DNA of 64,000 bases from Metopolophium dirhodum (lineage: Eukaryota; Arthropoda; Insecta; Hemiptera; Aphididae): NCBI RefSeq assembly GCF_019925205.1, contig NC_083560.1, positions 96,376,083 to 96,440,082 on the forward strand, in the 5' to 3' direction. Under the pieces are notes generated by a model. It had not been told where the DNA came from. It did no database searches and worked only from the letters and a program-made list of their open reading frames with translations. Position 1 is the first letter of the stretch. Every line of letters begins with the position of its first letter. A program made the translations under genes and the position numbers. Below, piece after piece: positions 14,224 to 24,458 of this stretch.

Positions 14224-14840
14224 TAGTCCCGTGCACTTCGTTTCCCGTAAAAAATTACAACTTTTAAAAAAATTGTGTTTGTTCAACTCCTTTCAGATGC
14301 AACTTATAGCCTCCCTATATATATTACTATACTAGGCAATCCATACTACGTCGATCGCGGAAAATGTCTGAGGTGAAAATTCTTTAAGACCTATCCTTTA
14401 CGTATCAAAATATACAATACGGTCAAGCCTTTCTGGATAAATACGTTATTTGAACATTATTATTTTCGTTAGATGGTCGTCGAGTAACCTGCACCATGAT
14501 TTTGCACCTGATCTGCCCAATTAACCAATATTATGGTAACCAATAATAAATAAATACTAATTTCTATTAGTTATTTTTCTAAAACCAATAGCAACCATTT
14601 ATAAACAAAAATTTCCACAGTAAATCTCAAAATATCCGTTTGCATGAGCACCTCAGATTGGACCTATATGAAAAATAGTATACGTCCTATTATTCTCAGA
14701 TGACCTAGGTATAATGCTGCCAAATATACACACAAAATTATGTCATGAAAATCGGTCAAGCCGTTTTTTGGAGGAGTTTTGTTACAAACACTGTGATATA
14801 CGAGAATTTTATATATATAAAATTCTCTATTATAGATATA
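14224..14840 (+). mobile_element. Non-LTR retroelement or SINE 3' remnant
   Basis: The stretch starts with GTCCCGTGCACTTCG and ends with CATGAAAATCGGTCAAGCC, GTTTTTTGGAGGAGT and GAGAATTTTATATATA. The phrase 'AAATCGGTCAAGCCGTTT' followed by GGAGGAGT and a short simple tail is the usual 3' end of RTE/CR1-type LINEs and their SINEs in insects. No reverse transcriptase is left. Confidence 0.55.
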
Positions 14841-14899
14841 GATATAATTATATCTGCTATTCATCTCTATTCTTTATTATAATATATAGAATATATATA

Positions 14900-15466
14900 A
14901 CTATATTCAAGATTATAAACTTTTTTAGATATCTTATGAATATCAGAGACAATTTATTCTGTATGTATCATTAACAAGATATCCAACGAATATTCTTAAC
15001 AAATAAGATTTTTGATATACTATTTCTTATATTAAATAGATACATTGTAGATATGTTATTCAAGATAAACTTTTTTAAATATCATATAAATATTAGTAAC
15101 AATATGTTCTATATGTATCGTTAACATGATATCTAATATATAATATAAAGAAATCAGATTTTTGATATATTATTTCTGATATTAAATAGATAAATTATAA
15201 ATATGTGATATAAAATAAACATTTTTAGATATCATATAAATATCAATTATAATATGTACACCAAATATCGTGCTGAAAATATCTAATGTATATTGCACAC
15301 AAATTACTTTTTTGATATTAGAATCTTGATATAGTAAAGTTATGTAACGAATATATAAACACATACATTGATTTTCAGTTATCTTTAAGACATTGTAAGT
15401 ATATTACCTAACGAATGTAGAAAAAATGATATAAACTGAATATCAAATATATATCAATATATCACA
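14900..15466. repeat. Right subterminal repeats, period about 145 bp
   Basis: Three to four degenerate units share TTTTTAGATATC or close variants, then ATATAAATATTAGTAACAAT, ATGTATCGTTAACA and GATTTTTGATATA. Units begin near 14922, 15070 and 15212. They abut the right inverted end at 15467. This mirrors the GATATC-rich block behind the left end and supports one element. Confidence 0.75.
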
Positions 15467-15694
15467 TTTGCTATATGGGTACTTATAATATTATTTTTAA
15501 AAGGTGCCAACGACATATACCACTCTAAATGGTTTTGTTTCGATGCCATGCATTGTTTTTTAGCCGATAGAGATGATCCTATGCCGACAATAAATTCTGA
15601 AAATGTAAGTTTTCCTAACTACCTATATCAAGATTATAATCATGATTATATTTTATATAATATAATATATACCTAATTTATTATTTATAACTTA

Positions 15695-18395
15695 CAGTAG
15701 CGGCTCGTGCTATAGGGCACACAAGCACGTGCCCCACCTAAAAAATTGAGAAGAAAGAAGAAAAATTTATATTAAATTATTAAAATTAAAATTGAATAGG
15801 TATTTCTTCCATCATGATATAAGTTGGTACTTGGTAGTTGGTATATTATTGAATATTATCGAAAAAATGTTTTATCAAATACGGGTGCTCCTAGATACGA
15901 TACGTGTATACTATATATACGCATTGGGTGGCGGGCGTGTCCCGATGACCCGATCAACAGTACTAGATTTTCCCCACTTATCGACACGAATTAATAAGGC
16001 ATTGCCGGGCACAATCCGATTGTGTCCGAATTCTATTTTTATTACGATTTACAAGATTTTGTCGGTCTTATCGCCTTCGTATTGTTATTGTCGACCGTCG
16101 TCCGTGGAACAAAATTTATATTTTGAAAACATGATAATAATTAATTATTATTTGTTCATTCTAATCATTCTTTTCAGTGTTCTTTGTTTATTTTATTAAA
16201 CGTTTTGTACTTTTGTACTGTCATTTGTCGGTGCGCTTTTCTATAAGTTTATAAAATAAGTATTTTTACTATTTAGTGTATGGTGACATAGTCATAGTGT
16301 ATAGTGATTAATACCTAATTTATTAAATATTTTTATTATTTTTCATCATGGGTTACGGTCGAGCATTTACTGAGTATCAATTTTTCAAGTTTACCTCTTG
16401 AGAAAAAGATTGAAATAAAAACAGAAGGTAGGCCAATGCCAAATTTAAATATAATATAAATTAAGAAAACAAAGTCTAGAGAATTTAAAAGAAGTTTTAA
16501 TAAAGACGTTTATTCAAAACATGATTGGTTATGTGGTTGTTCTAAAACGAACCGTTTGTTTTGTTTTCCTTGTATACTTTTTTGTCGTACTTCTGGTGAT
16601 AAAAATTTATCACAAAACGGAATAAATGATTTAGCTCATTTGAACGATAAAATTAGTACACACATAAAATCAAGTTCACATATAAATGCACATTTAAATC
16701 TTAAACTTTTGGGTAAACAAGATATATGGCAACAACTTTCAAATGCATTTAGACTTAGTATACAAAAACATAATGTAACTAACAACCGTTATATTTTATC
16801 TAAAATTATTGATTGTATTAAATTTTGTGGTGCATTTGAACTTGCTCTTCGAGGCCATAATGAGAAGTCGGATTCTGAAAATCCAGGAATATTTCGCGGA
16901 TTTATTAATTTTAGTTCTGAATTGGATAATACTTTAAAATTACCGAAAATTATGAATATAAAAATGCACATTTTGTTCATTGTTATGCCCACCAGTTAAA
17001 TTTAATGTTAAGTCAAGCTACAATGCACAACCGTGATGTAAGAATTTTTTTATCCAACTTGACTGATGTAACTAATTTTTTTTCTAATTCTCCGCAAAGA
17101 GTTGCCGTTTTGGATAAAGTTGTTAACCATAGAATCCCTCGATCATCGAATACTACATGGAACTTCAAAAGCCGTATTGTTGCACGAATACTGTGCACGA
17201 AAATCATGAGTTATTAATAGAATGTATGGAAGAGATCGAAAATACATTTTATCAAAATATTGCAATTAATCAGGCGTAGCGCTATACGTAGAATGTTAAA
17301 TGACGAAAAATTTATATTTTCGTTAAATGTTTTTCATTGTTTAATGCCACATCTTATATTATATATACACATTATATTATATAACCAGTTGCAAAAACGG
17401 AAAATTGACTATCGAGGTGAAAAATGCCATTTCTCGATTTGAAGAAAATATTCAAAAAGAAAGACAAAATTTCGATAATTTTCAAAATGAAATGCCAGGT
17501 GAAGTAACTAAATGTAGACAAAAAAGAAAACGTGATGATGATACACTACTTTCTAAAATTTGTGTTGCAAAAGAAGTCTGTGATATTCTTATTGTCTGTG
17601 TTAAAGATAGGTTCGAATATAAAGCTCATTTAAACGCGTCACTATTATTTATGTCCACTGAATTTCCTTTGTATGAAAAAAGTTTTCCACAAACATATTA
17701 TGTTGATGAAACAATTGAAACTTACCCTTTTTTAAATAAAAGTAAGCTACAAACTGAATTGGAACTTATATATAAACGAACAGATTTACGTAGCGTAATA
17801 GGTGCTGTTAATTTACTACAGTTTATTATTGATAACAACTTGGAACAAATATTTTCAGAAACATTTAAACTTATACGTATTATAGCAATAATACCTATGA
17901 CATCTGCAGAAGCAGAAAGATCGTTTTCGACATTGAAGAGGATAAAAACATTTCTTCGAAACGGTATGGCAGAAGTGCGATAAACAGCATTAGCGATGTT
18001 ATCAATTGAAAAGAAAATGGTGAATCAAATATCAAATTTTAATGAAGAAGTCATCAAAGTATTCATGAAGAAAAAAGACAGACGGATCGATTTGGAATTC
18101 AAAAATATAACTACTGCATAATATTGTGTTATAACTTATAAATATATTGTATTACATATTATAATGGCATAATAATTATATTTAATATTTATTTTTAAAC
18201 CATAATTTTTTTTTAAATTATTTGTTGTGCAAGATACTTTATAAGCGTATAAGGTTTTGGTATCAAAGATATCAAAAAATGTTTTATTTTATTTAAAAAA
18301 TCAACAGGAATTGATGGTAAGTTCAAAGTTGTCACAATGGAAAAAGAAGGAAATATTTGTGCCCCTCCTTCTATGAACCCCACAAGCCGCCACTG
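15695..18395 (+). mobile_element. hAT-2, decayed hAT transposon
   Basis: The ends are CAGTAGCGGCTCGTG (15695) and CAAGCCGCCACTG (ending 18395), imperfect inverted repeats. A perfect 8-bp TSD, ATAACTTA, lies at 15687-15694 and 18396-18403. The internal transposase gene is deleted and frameshifted. The insertion is only about 200 bp to the right of the 853-15484 element. Confidence 0.93.
16349..18121 (+). pseudogene. hAT-2 transposase pseudogene
   Basis: Readable parts are the TTF-type finger (HDWLCGCSKTNRLFCFPCIL, about 16520-16585), SDSENPGIFRGFINF (16870-16920) and HCYAHQLNLMLSQATM across two frames near 16980-17025. The C-terminal part is 17405-17983, with PMTSAEAERSFSTLKRIKTF of the hAT dimerisation domain. 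An in-frame TAA near 17981 cuts this domain, which then continues as TALAMLSIEKK to a stop at 18119-18121. The middle of the protein, including the catalytic core between NTLK and the HCYAH motif, is deleted. It cannot make a working transposase but its element could still be moved by a relative. Confidence 0.8.
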
Positions 18396-19059
18396 ATAAC
18401 TTATATTAGCTAGAATGTGTTTAGAATTTTTATTTTTAGACTGTAGAAGATTGATAAAAATAACAAGGGAAATTACTCGGCAAGTCAGTGTAGGCATTAT
18501 ACATTATACATTATACATTATACATATATTAATATTCAGAACTAAAGACTATGTAATTTATTAAAACTTAATACTGTTATTTAGTTATCTAAATATCTCA
18601 AATGCTTTCGTCCACACGATCTTAAAATTATTTAACCCTTTGTGGTGTTGTTAGATAATCAATATACAGTATATTATTATAAATTCATACTTCTATTTAT
18701 ATCCTTCATCTTTTCACTTTCATACTAAACATTTATAATGTCTAACTTTAAGTATCATTACCATTGTTATTATTATTATTATATTAAATATTATCATGTT
18801 AAAATGGTCTATAAATTACCAACTGTAAATATCCGTAGATGTAGATAGTTTACATGGACTAGTATACTTATAATACAAAAAATTAAGAAATACTGTTATA
18901 TATATACGGAATAAACTACGCATAATTTGCATATACTTTATTAAATATAACATAAATTAGAATGAATAATGAATTATACGTATTTAATATTAGGTATACA
19001 AATATAATGTATAATAGGTATTAAAATTTTACATATTTTGCCAATGCAAAATATGTAAA
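18396..19059. other. AT-rich spacer
   Basis: No coding signal. It contains a short ATTATAC microsatellite (about four units, 18497-18524) and otherwise low-complexity AT sequence. Confidence 0.5.
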
Positions 19060-19290
19060 GTAAAATTAGAAAGTTATCAGCAAAATGTTCTCTTATTTCT
19101 TCTGCGTGAAGTGGTGGTCTACGAGCGACATTTCGTAAGAGTAGTAAAGAAGTAGTATTTCCAGACTCCCTCCAATTACCCTGTATCATGTGGCCTTCTT
19201 CTTCTCTATCAAAAGATCCAGGTGGAGTGTAAATATTTCTTGATGATTTGCTTTGTCTTAAAAAAAAAAACAAATAAACCACTGCCATAA
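19060..19290 (-). pseudogene. PIF/Harbinger transposase 3' fragment
   Basis: The minus strand reads YTPPGSFDREEEGHMIQGNW followed by LLLLRNVARRPPLHAEEIRE. Harbinger DDE transposases end with this pattern (GSFD...G...G.WR, then an R-rich stretch and AxxIRxxFxxYF); the Harbinger gene near 41700 in this window has the equivalent ATREAFQIRDAFKDYF. The rest of the gene is absent, so this is a truncated relic. Confidence 0.55.
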
Positions 19291-19664
19291 CCACAATTTG
19301 TGCTTTTTGAGGTTCCAATAACAAAAGTTTTAGACTACTAAGACTACGTTACAATACTAAAGTATGTTAATAATTGTACTCGACTCTGGAATGGGCCCGA
19401 ACAGCTACGCATAGTATACTCCCTGAAGATTTTTACTGGGGGAGTAATAATTATAGGGAGTAAATATGATATGATATTATGATAAATATTTATATAAGTT
19501 TATGTTAATTGATTGACCATGGAAATTCTTAAATATTTTATATTTAGGTAAATCTCAGTATGCAATATTGTATTTGTTAATGGATGTATTAAATTTGAAT
19601 TCATAATATTAGGAATAAATAAATAATATAATATTTATTTAAATACACTATACAATTTTACACG

Positions 19665-19783
19665 ACACAACATCTTCGCTCAGAATCGTTTTTCATATGC
19701 AATGTTTTATCATTGATTTCAATGATATATCATACACAATGACATAGGTACTCGAAAACTACTTTGCAGCAGAGTAATAGGTT
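19665..19783 (-). repeat. Fragment of the dispersed 'GATTCTGAGCGA' repeat family
   Basis: CTTCGCTCAGAATCGTTTTT followed by a TTTATCATTGATTTCA-like stretch and GCAGCAGAGTAAT matches, in a divergent form, the terminal 130 bp of the family copies at 54648 and 63403 (reverse orientation). It stops where the 340-bp direct repeat begins. Confidence 0.6.
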
Positions 19784-20123
19784 CTCACTAGTGACTAGTG
19801 TATCTTTTATATTATTGTTATATTATTCACGTTAAGTCAATACCAACTAACCGTAAAACGAGTATAGTTCGTATAAATAGATAATAGGTACCTAAACATT
19901 TATTTATTTTATATATTTTGATAGTGTAATTTATCGGCGTTGATTTATCTTACAATGATGTGAGTTTTTTTAATTTTTGTTGTGCCTGCAAGTTTGTCTT
20001 TATGAAATTTTAGAAATAGTTTTTAACATGAATTCATTGGTAGTTTTCTTTATAGTTCATCAAATCGAAATTGATGCTTATTGTTCTAATTTAAGAGCTT
20101 ATAAAGTTAATACAAATAAAAAC
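19784..20123 (+). repeat. 340-bp direct repeat, copy 1
   Basis: It begins CTCACTAGTGACTAGTGTAT and ends GTTAATACAAATAAAAAC. It matches 28005-28344 over its whole 340 bases with only a few substitutions, and both copies have the same length. Its first eight bases are the same octamer that serves as the TSD of hAT-3. Confidence 0.85.
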
Positions 20124-20769
20124 ATAAAACATATACTGCTAAACTGCGAGTAGTGTGTACGATTCAACACCAGAGCAGCAATGACGATTAATATTATAAG
20201 TCATACAGTAACACACTAACACACCAACACCGTATGTTGAATAACCGATAATACCTACCGAAATCAATTTTATGTATACCTAATAATAGAAGATTTCAAG
20301 ATATATTATGATAAACATAACCTTTTACGATATAATAATATATATTCATAGTTTATGTTATTGGAATGCTAATATTATTATTGTATTTTATTAATAATCA
20401 TTTGTCTGTTTTTCTAAGAAGTGTGGCCCGTGTCCCGTGGGTATCCCTGTTGACGTTCGGCGAATACGTCACGTGTCGTCGATACGTTTATATAATATAA
20501 ATTTGATATAAATCCGATAATATTCATGAATGAAAATAATACTATATAACTATATAAGTACATAATTATAGCTATATCCTATATATAACTTATAATACCG
20601 ATAATCGATAAACAGTGATTATAAAAGGAATGATTTGTATTATGTAGGTATAAATATGAATTTAATATCTTGTAATCGGAAAATAAAAATACGTAAATAA
20701 CATTTAATAATATAAATATTTTTTTTTTCTTTAATACATACACAATTTGTACCTGTGGCACAATAAGAG
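20124..20769. other. AT-rich spacer between repeat copy 1 and hAT relic
   Basis: No recognisable gene. A short GC-richer part lies near 20420-20490. Short frames here have no family resemblance. Confidence 0.45.
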
Positions 20770-20940
20770 TATGACCAAAGTTAAAATAAATAAAATATGT
20801 TATCTAGATAAATTTATCTAGATGATTTATTTATTTATCTTGAATAACGTCTCAGATAACATAATTCACATTTATCTAGATAAGATAAGAGATAAAAATA
20901 TATCTATCTAGATAATTTATCTAGATAAAATACAACACTG
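20770..20940. repeat. End of a second element of the hAT-3 family
   Basis: This stretch is full of TCTAGATAAATTTATCTAGA-type palindromes and ends CAACACTG. It resembles the right end of hAT-3 (27845-28004, ending CCGAACACTG) in motif content. It is followed directly by the octamer CTCACTAG and then by the left end of hAT-3, so two family ends sit head to tail across one TSD copy. Confidence 0.6.
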
Positions 20941-21018
20941 CTCACTAGCAGTGTTCGGATTAGATAATTATTTTGGTATCTAGATAAAGATAAAGAAATT
21001 ATGCAACTCAAATGTATC

Positions 21019-23386
21019 TTTTTTTTTTTTTTTCCAGTTTGTAACCGACGACGCCGCGGGAACTGCTCTCGCATTGCTGCCGCGACGCCGCCATCGTTTA
21101 TTGAAACAATATTAACATACATACGGGAGGGGTAGACGGGACAACTCCACGACTTACCCCCCTTTTACATGACATTTTATTTTATAAAGCATAACCTGTG
21201 TGGTTGACCTAACTCATCTTCTCAGGCCGACTGGAGTCCGACGCACTGGATGACTCGTTCTGGTCCGTGTTCGCGAGCCGACCGGAGTCCGCCGCTCTGT
21301 TGACTCGTTCGTCCTCTCCCGGTGTCCTGCGATGCCATGATCGCCTTCCCTCCCGTGGTGTCACAGGTGGGGGATGAAGAACGGTGGTCGGTGACACCTC
21401 CGACGTGTCGCGGTTGCGGCTTCGAAGATTGTCGGCCGTCCGTTCTCCATCGTCCGCTGCCTTCAGTGGAGCAGCTGCTCCTCTCTTTCGTCATCCTCCT
21501 TGGCGGCCATGATCTTCTCCACCATGTTCATGAACTCGCGTTTATTAATTTCCGCCTGGTCGGTTGGTCGCTTACGTGCTGCCGGTTCGTCCGGTAGATC
21601 GTCCGGGCGGGGGCCGCAGAGGATCTCCTCGACGTCGCCGGCGTGTGGAGGGCGACGGAGGATCCTCTCCATGATGGCGCGTTCGTCTTCCCACCTCGGG
21701 CAGGCGAACAGCGTGTGTTCGGCAGTGTTGTCGGGGTCCATGCAGTAGCGACACAGGCTGTCGTCTGCCCGATTAAACCTGCGCAGGTAGCTCCTGAAGC
21801 AGCCGTGCGCCGAGAGGACCTGCGTCAGGTGGTATGTCAAGTCAGTATTCGATGCCCTAGCTAGCCATCGGGCTACGTCTGGCAGCAGCCGGTGGGTCCA
21901 TCTGCGGCCGACCGCGTCTGGTGTGGCGGCTGACCGGTCCCATCTGGATTGCCATGCGCGGACGGAGATGGTCCTCTCTTCCGATTGTATGGTTTGTTTG
22001 CTCCTATGCTCGCCGTCCTCCGAGAGCCGCTCTTTAACTCTCGCCCTCTCGTGGGCCAGCAGGTCAACCGGCAGCATGGACGACAACACGGAGGACGCGT
22101 CCGCGGATACCGTTCGATAGGCCCTTATGGTTCGAATGGCCGTGGTCTGCTGTGCCCTAGCCATTGCGTCTCTATTTTTAGCGGTCCTGGTGCCGACTGT
22201 CGCCCAGATCGGTGACGCGTACAGTAGCTTGCTGTTGGTCACCGATCCCAGTAGTGCTCGTTTCGACTGGGACGGGCTGCCTACGTTCGGCATCAGTCGT
22301 CCGATGGCTTTGGCGGATTCGGTGGCCTTCCTCGACGCAGCTGCGATGTGCCTGGTGAAGGACAGTCGTGTGTCGAGCTCAACTCCCAAGTATCGGATGG
22401 CCGACTTGACCGGGATGACGTGCCCCTCGAGGTGCAGCACCGGGTCGGCGTAGCTGTGTTTTCCGGTCAAGACGACGGCCTCCGATTTTTGAGGCGCTAC
22501 GGTGAGGCCGTTGTCGCGCATCCAATTGTTAACGGTTTCCAGCGCTGGGTTCAGCAGTTCGGCTGCTGACGGTCCGGTCCGGGATGTGCCGATGACGGCG
22601 ACGTCGTCCGCGGAAGCGACCAGCTGCACTCCCGGTGGCATATCAGTGTCCAGTAGATCGTCGTAGAACGCGTTCCAGAGGGACGGTCCTAGGACGGAGC
22701 CCTGAGGAACTCCGCAGGTCGTTCTCCGGGCTGTCTGCGCCTCGCCGACGAGTAGTGTCCTGTCCTCCAGGTAAGATCTAATGGTCCTATTTAGGTACGG
22801 AGGGACCTCTCTCCGTCTGAGAGCGGCGTCGATGCGCGGCCACGGGACGGTGTTGAAAGCGTTTCGAACGTCGAGTGACACTACCACGCAGAGGTCGCGG
22901 TGTTGGGATGCTCCTGTGGCGACTCTTCGGGCTGCGGCGATTACGCGTCCTATCGCGTCCTCCGTGGATCGCCCGTGGCGGAATCCGTATTGATTCTCAG
23001 AACGTTGGCCGGTCGTATCCAGGTGCTGGTTCAGCCTCATCAACAGTAGTCGCTCGAGGAGCTTGGCTGTAGAGTTTAGCATGCATAGAGGCCTGAAGCT
23101 CGACGGGGCGAGGACTGGTTTGTCCGGTCCTTTTCGGAGGAGGACGAGCCTGGCGATCTTCCATCTTTCGGGGATTTTGTTCTCCGTGAGGCACCGGTTG
23201 AAAACGTCGAGGAAGACTTGCAGCGCGGTCGTGGAGACCCGGATTAGCACCTCGTTCGGTAGGTCGTCCGGTCCCGTGGCTTTGCCCGCCGGTAGGTTCG
23301 CGCAGCTCTTCGACCGTGAACCGGGGAGTCGCGGGATCGGCGGCGTCGTCGGTCAGTCGGGGCTCGGATGCCCATTCGGTCGCCGG
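21019..23386 (-). mobile_element. R1-like LINE, 5'-truncated, inside hAT-3
   Basis: A 14-bp TSD, AACTCAAATGTATC, lies at 21005-21018 and 23387-23400. The poly-A tail shows as a T-run at 21019-21033. The insert is strikingly GC-rich against the AT-rich host. It is cut at the 5' end inside the reverse-transcriptase open frame, as expected for incomplete target-primed reverse transcription. A CCATCGTTTATTGA motif in the 3' UTR is shared with the LINE fragment at 29266, so both come from one lineage. Confidence 0.93.
21463..23386 (-). pseudogene. LINE ORF2: reverse transcriptase and C-terminal zinc knuckle (truncated)
   Basis: The frame is open from the truncation point near 23386 to the stop at 21463. 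Reverse-transcriptase blocks in order: KATGPDDLPNEVL, IARLVLLRKG, SFRPLCMLNSTAKLLERLL, SENQYGFRHGRSTEDAI, VSLDVRNAFNTVPW, CGVPQGSVLGP and VASADDVAVIG. The last is the catalytic box, which normally reads YADD or FADD; here S replaces the aromatic residue. The C-terminus has a CCHC-type finger (CRYCMDPDNTAEHTLFACP) as in R1-clade elements. The endonuclease domain and ORF1 are lost by 5' truncation. Confidence 0.88.
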
Positions 23387-23400
23387 AACTCAAATGTATC

Positions 23401-24458
23401 TAGATAAAGATAAAAGATAACTTAACTCATATTTATCTAGATAAAGATAAAGATAAATACTTTTTTATCTAGATAAAAAAAAAGATACAATTTTTTTTTA
23501 AATGGTTTTAAAATAATTAGACCAAACAATATAGTTTTTATTTTATTATTCTATTTACTGTTGCCATACAGTCTACAACATTATATCTATACCTAGCTAT
23601 ATTATATTATAGTATGATACAGCCTAACACAGATTAAATGTGCCATGTATTTTTTTATTATATTTATGTAAAAATTATTATTATTTGTTAATTAAATAAC
23701 AAATAAACCGCTCATGCCTCATCGTAAAGTCATACAAATAAATAAATAAATGAAATAACAAATACAGAACAGTATACCTAACCTGTACATTTACATAATG
23801 AATAAGAAAGTATCACATTTTTGGAATTAAATATTAATATTATTAATTATGTATATCCATAATTCAAAAGTCAAAATATGTTATTAACTACAGATTTTGA
23901 ATTTAGGAATATTTTAGTTGGGCACTAGGAACATAATAATAAAGAATGTATGATTAGTATATCAGTTAAATATTTTTTTTTTTATTAATACTTATTTTAA
24001 TGAAAATCAAAATGTAATCTTAATAAATAATTATACATTTTTTTTTGAAATAGATACCTAGCTAACAGGTTATACATTTATAATAAAATTGATAATTTTG
24101 AGACGTTCATAATATTATAATGATATAAATGAATATATACTAACAAAGTAACAAACTAAATTAAACATACTTGAATAAGTTGTTTGAATTACAATTTAAC
24201 AAGAGTAATGTTTTTCAAATTAACTAAAAAAACTAAGCATTAATTTATAAAATTACAATCTCTTCTTATCAGGATAATTATATAATATTAGTAATTAATA
24301 ATAAAAATGTGGAGTATTAAAAAGTATATTAAAAATCTACATTTAAGTCAAATGTAATTAACAATTGTTGTTTTTCAAATTAAAAAAAAACATGGAGATT
24401 TAAATTGTATATAATCTACATGTATCTACATATTATTAAATGTAATGAACTTAAAATA
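23401..24458. other. hAT-3 interior, 3' non-coding part
   Basis: AT-rich sequence between the LINE and the stop of the hAT-3 transposase. It begins with TATCTAGATAAAGATAAA subterminal repeats and holds no coding signal that I recognise. Confidence 0.6.

Larger units (their letters stand above)
853..15484. mobile_element. Large DNA element with 18-bp inverted ends
   Basis: AAGTACCCATATAGCAAA at 853-870 is repeated exactly, inverted, at 15467-15484. Just inside both ends lie AT-rich subterminal repeats rich in GATATC (about 900-1430 and 14900-15466). Between them, on the minus strand, are a DUF4806-type gene and a CACTA/Transposase_21-like gene. Without hAT-1 and its TSD the element would be about 10.0 kb. 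The flanks are TTAA-like on the left and TTAT on the right if the ends are taken as GTACCC, so the target duplication is unsettled. That both genes belong to one element is an inference from the frame of inverted ends. Confidence 0.6.

Noticed and set aside
19430..19470. GGGAGTAAT repeats near 19.44 kb as a CRISPR-like or regulatory array
   Set aside because: Only two irregular units; related to the minisatellite at 43668; eukaryotic context.
20800..20940. TATCTAGATAAA palindromes as a transcription-factor cluster
   Set aside because: The same motifs fill both ends of hAT-3, so they are best read as its subterminal repeats.
21209..23407. Many long open frames on both strands in this GC-rich stretch
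   Set aside because: They are shadows of the minus-strand LINE frame; GC-rich DNA has few stops. Only the minus-strand frame has protein motifs.
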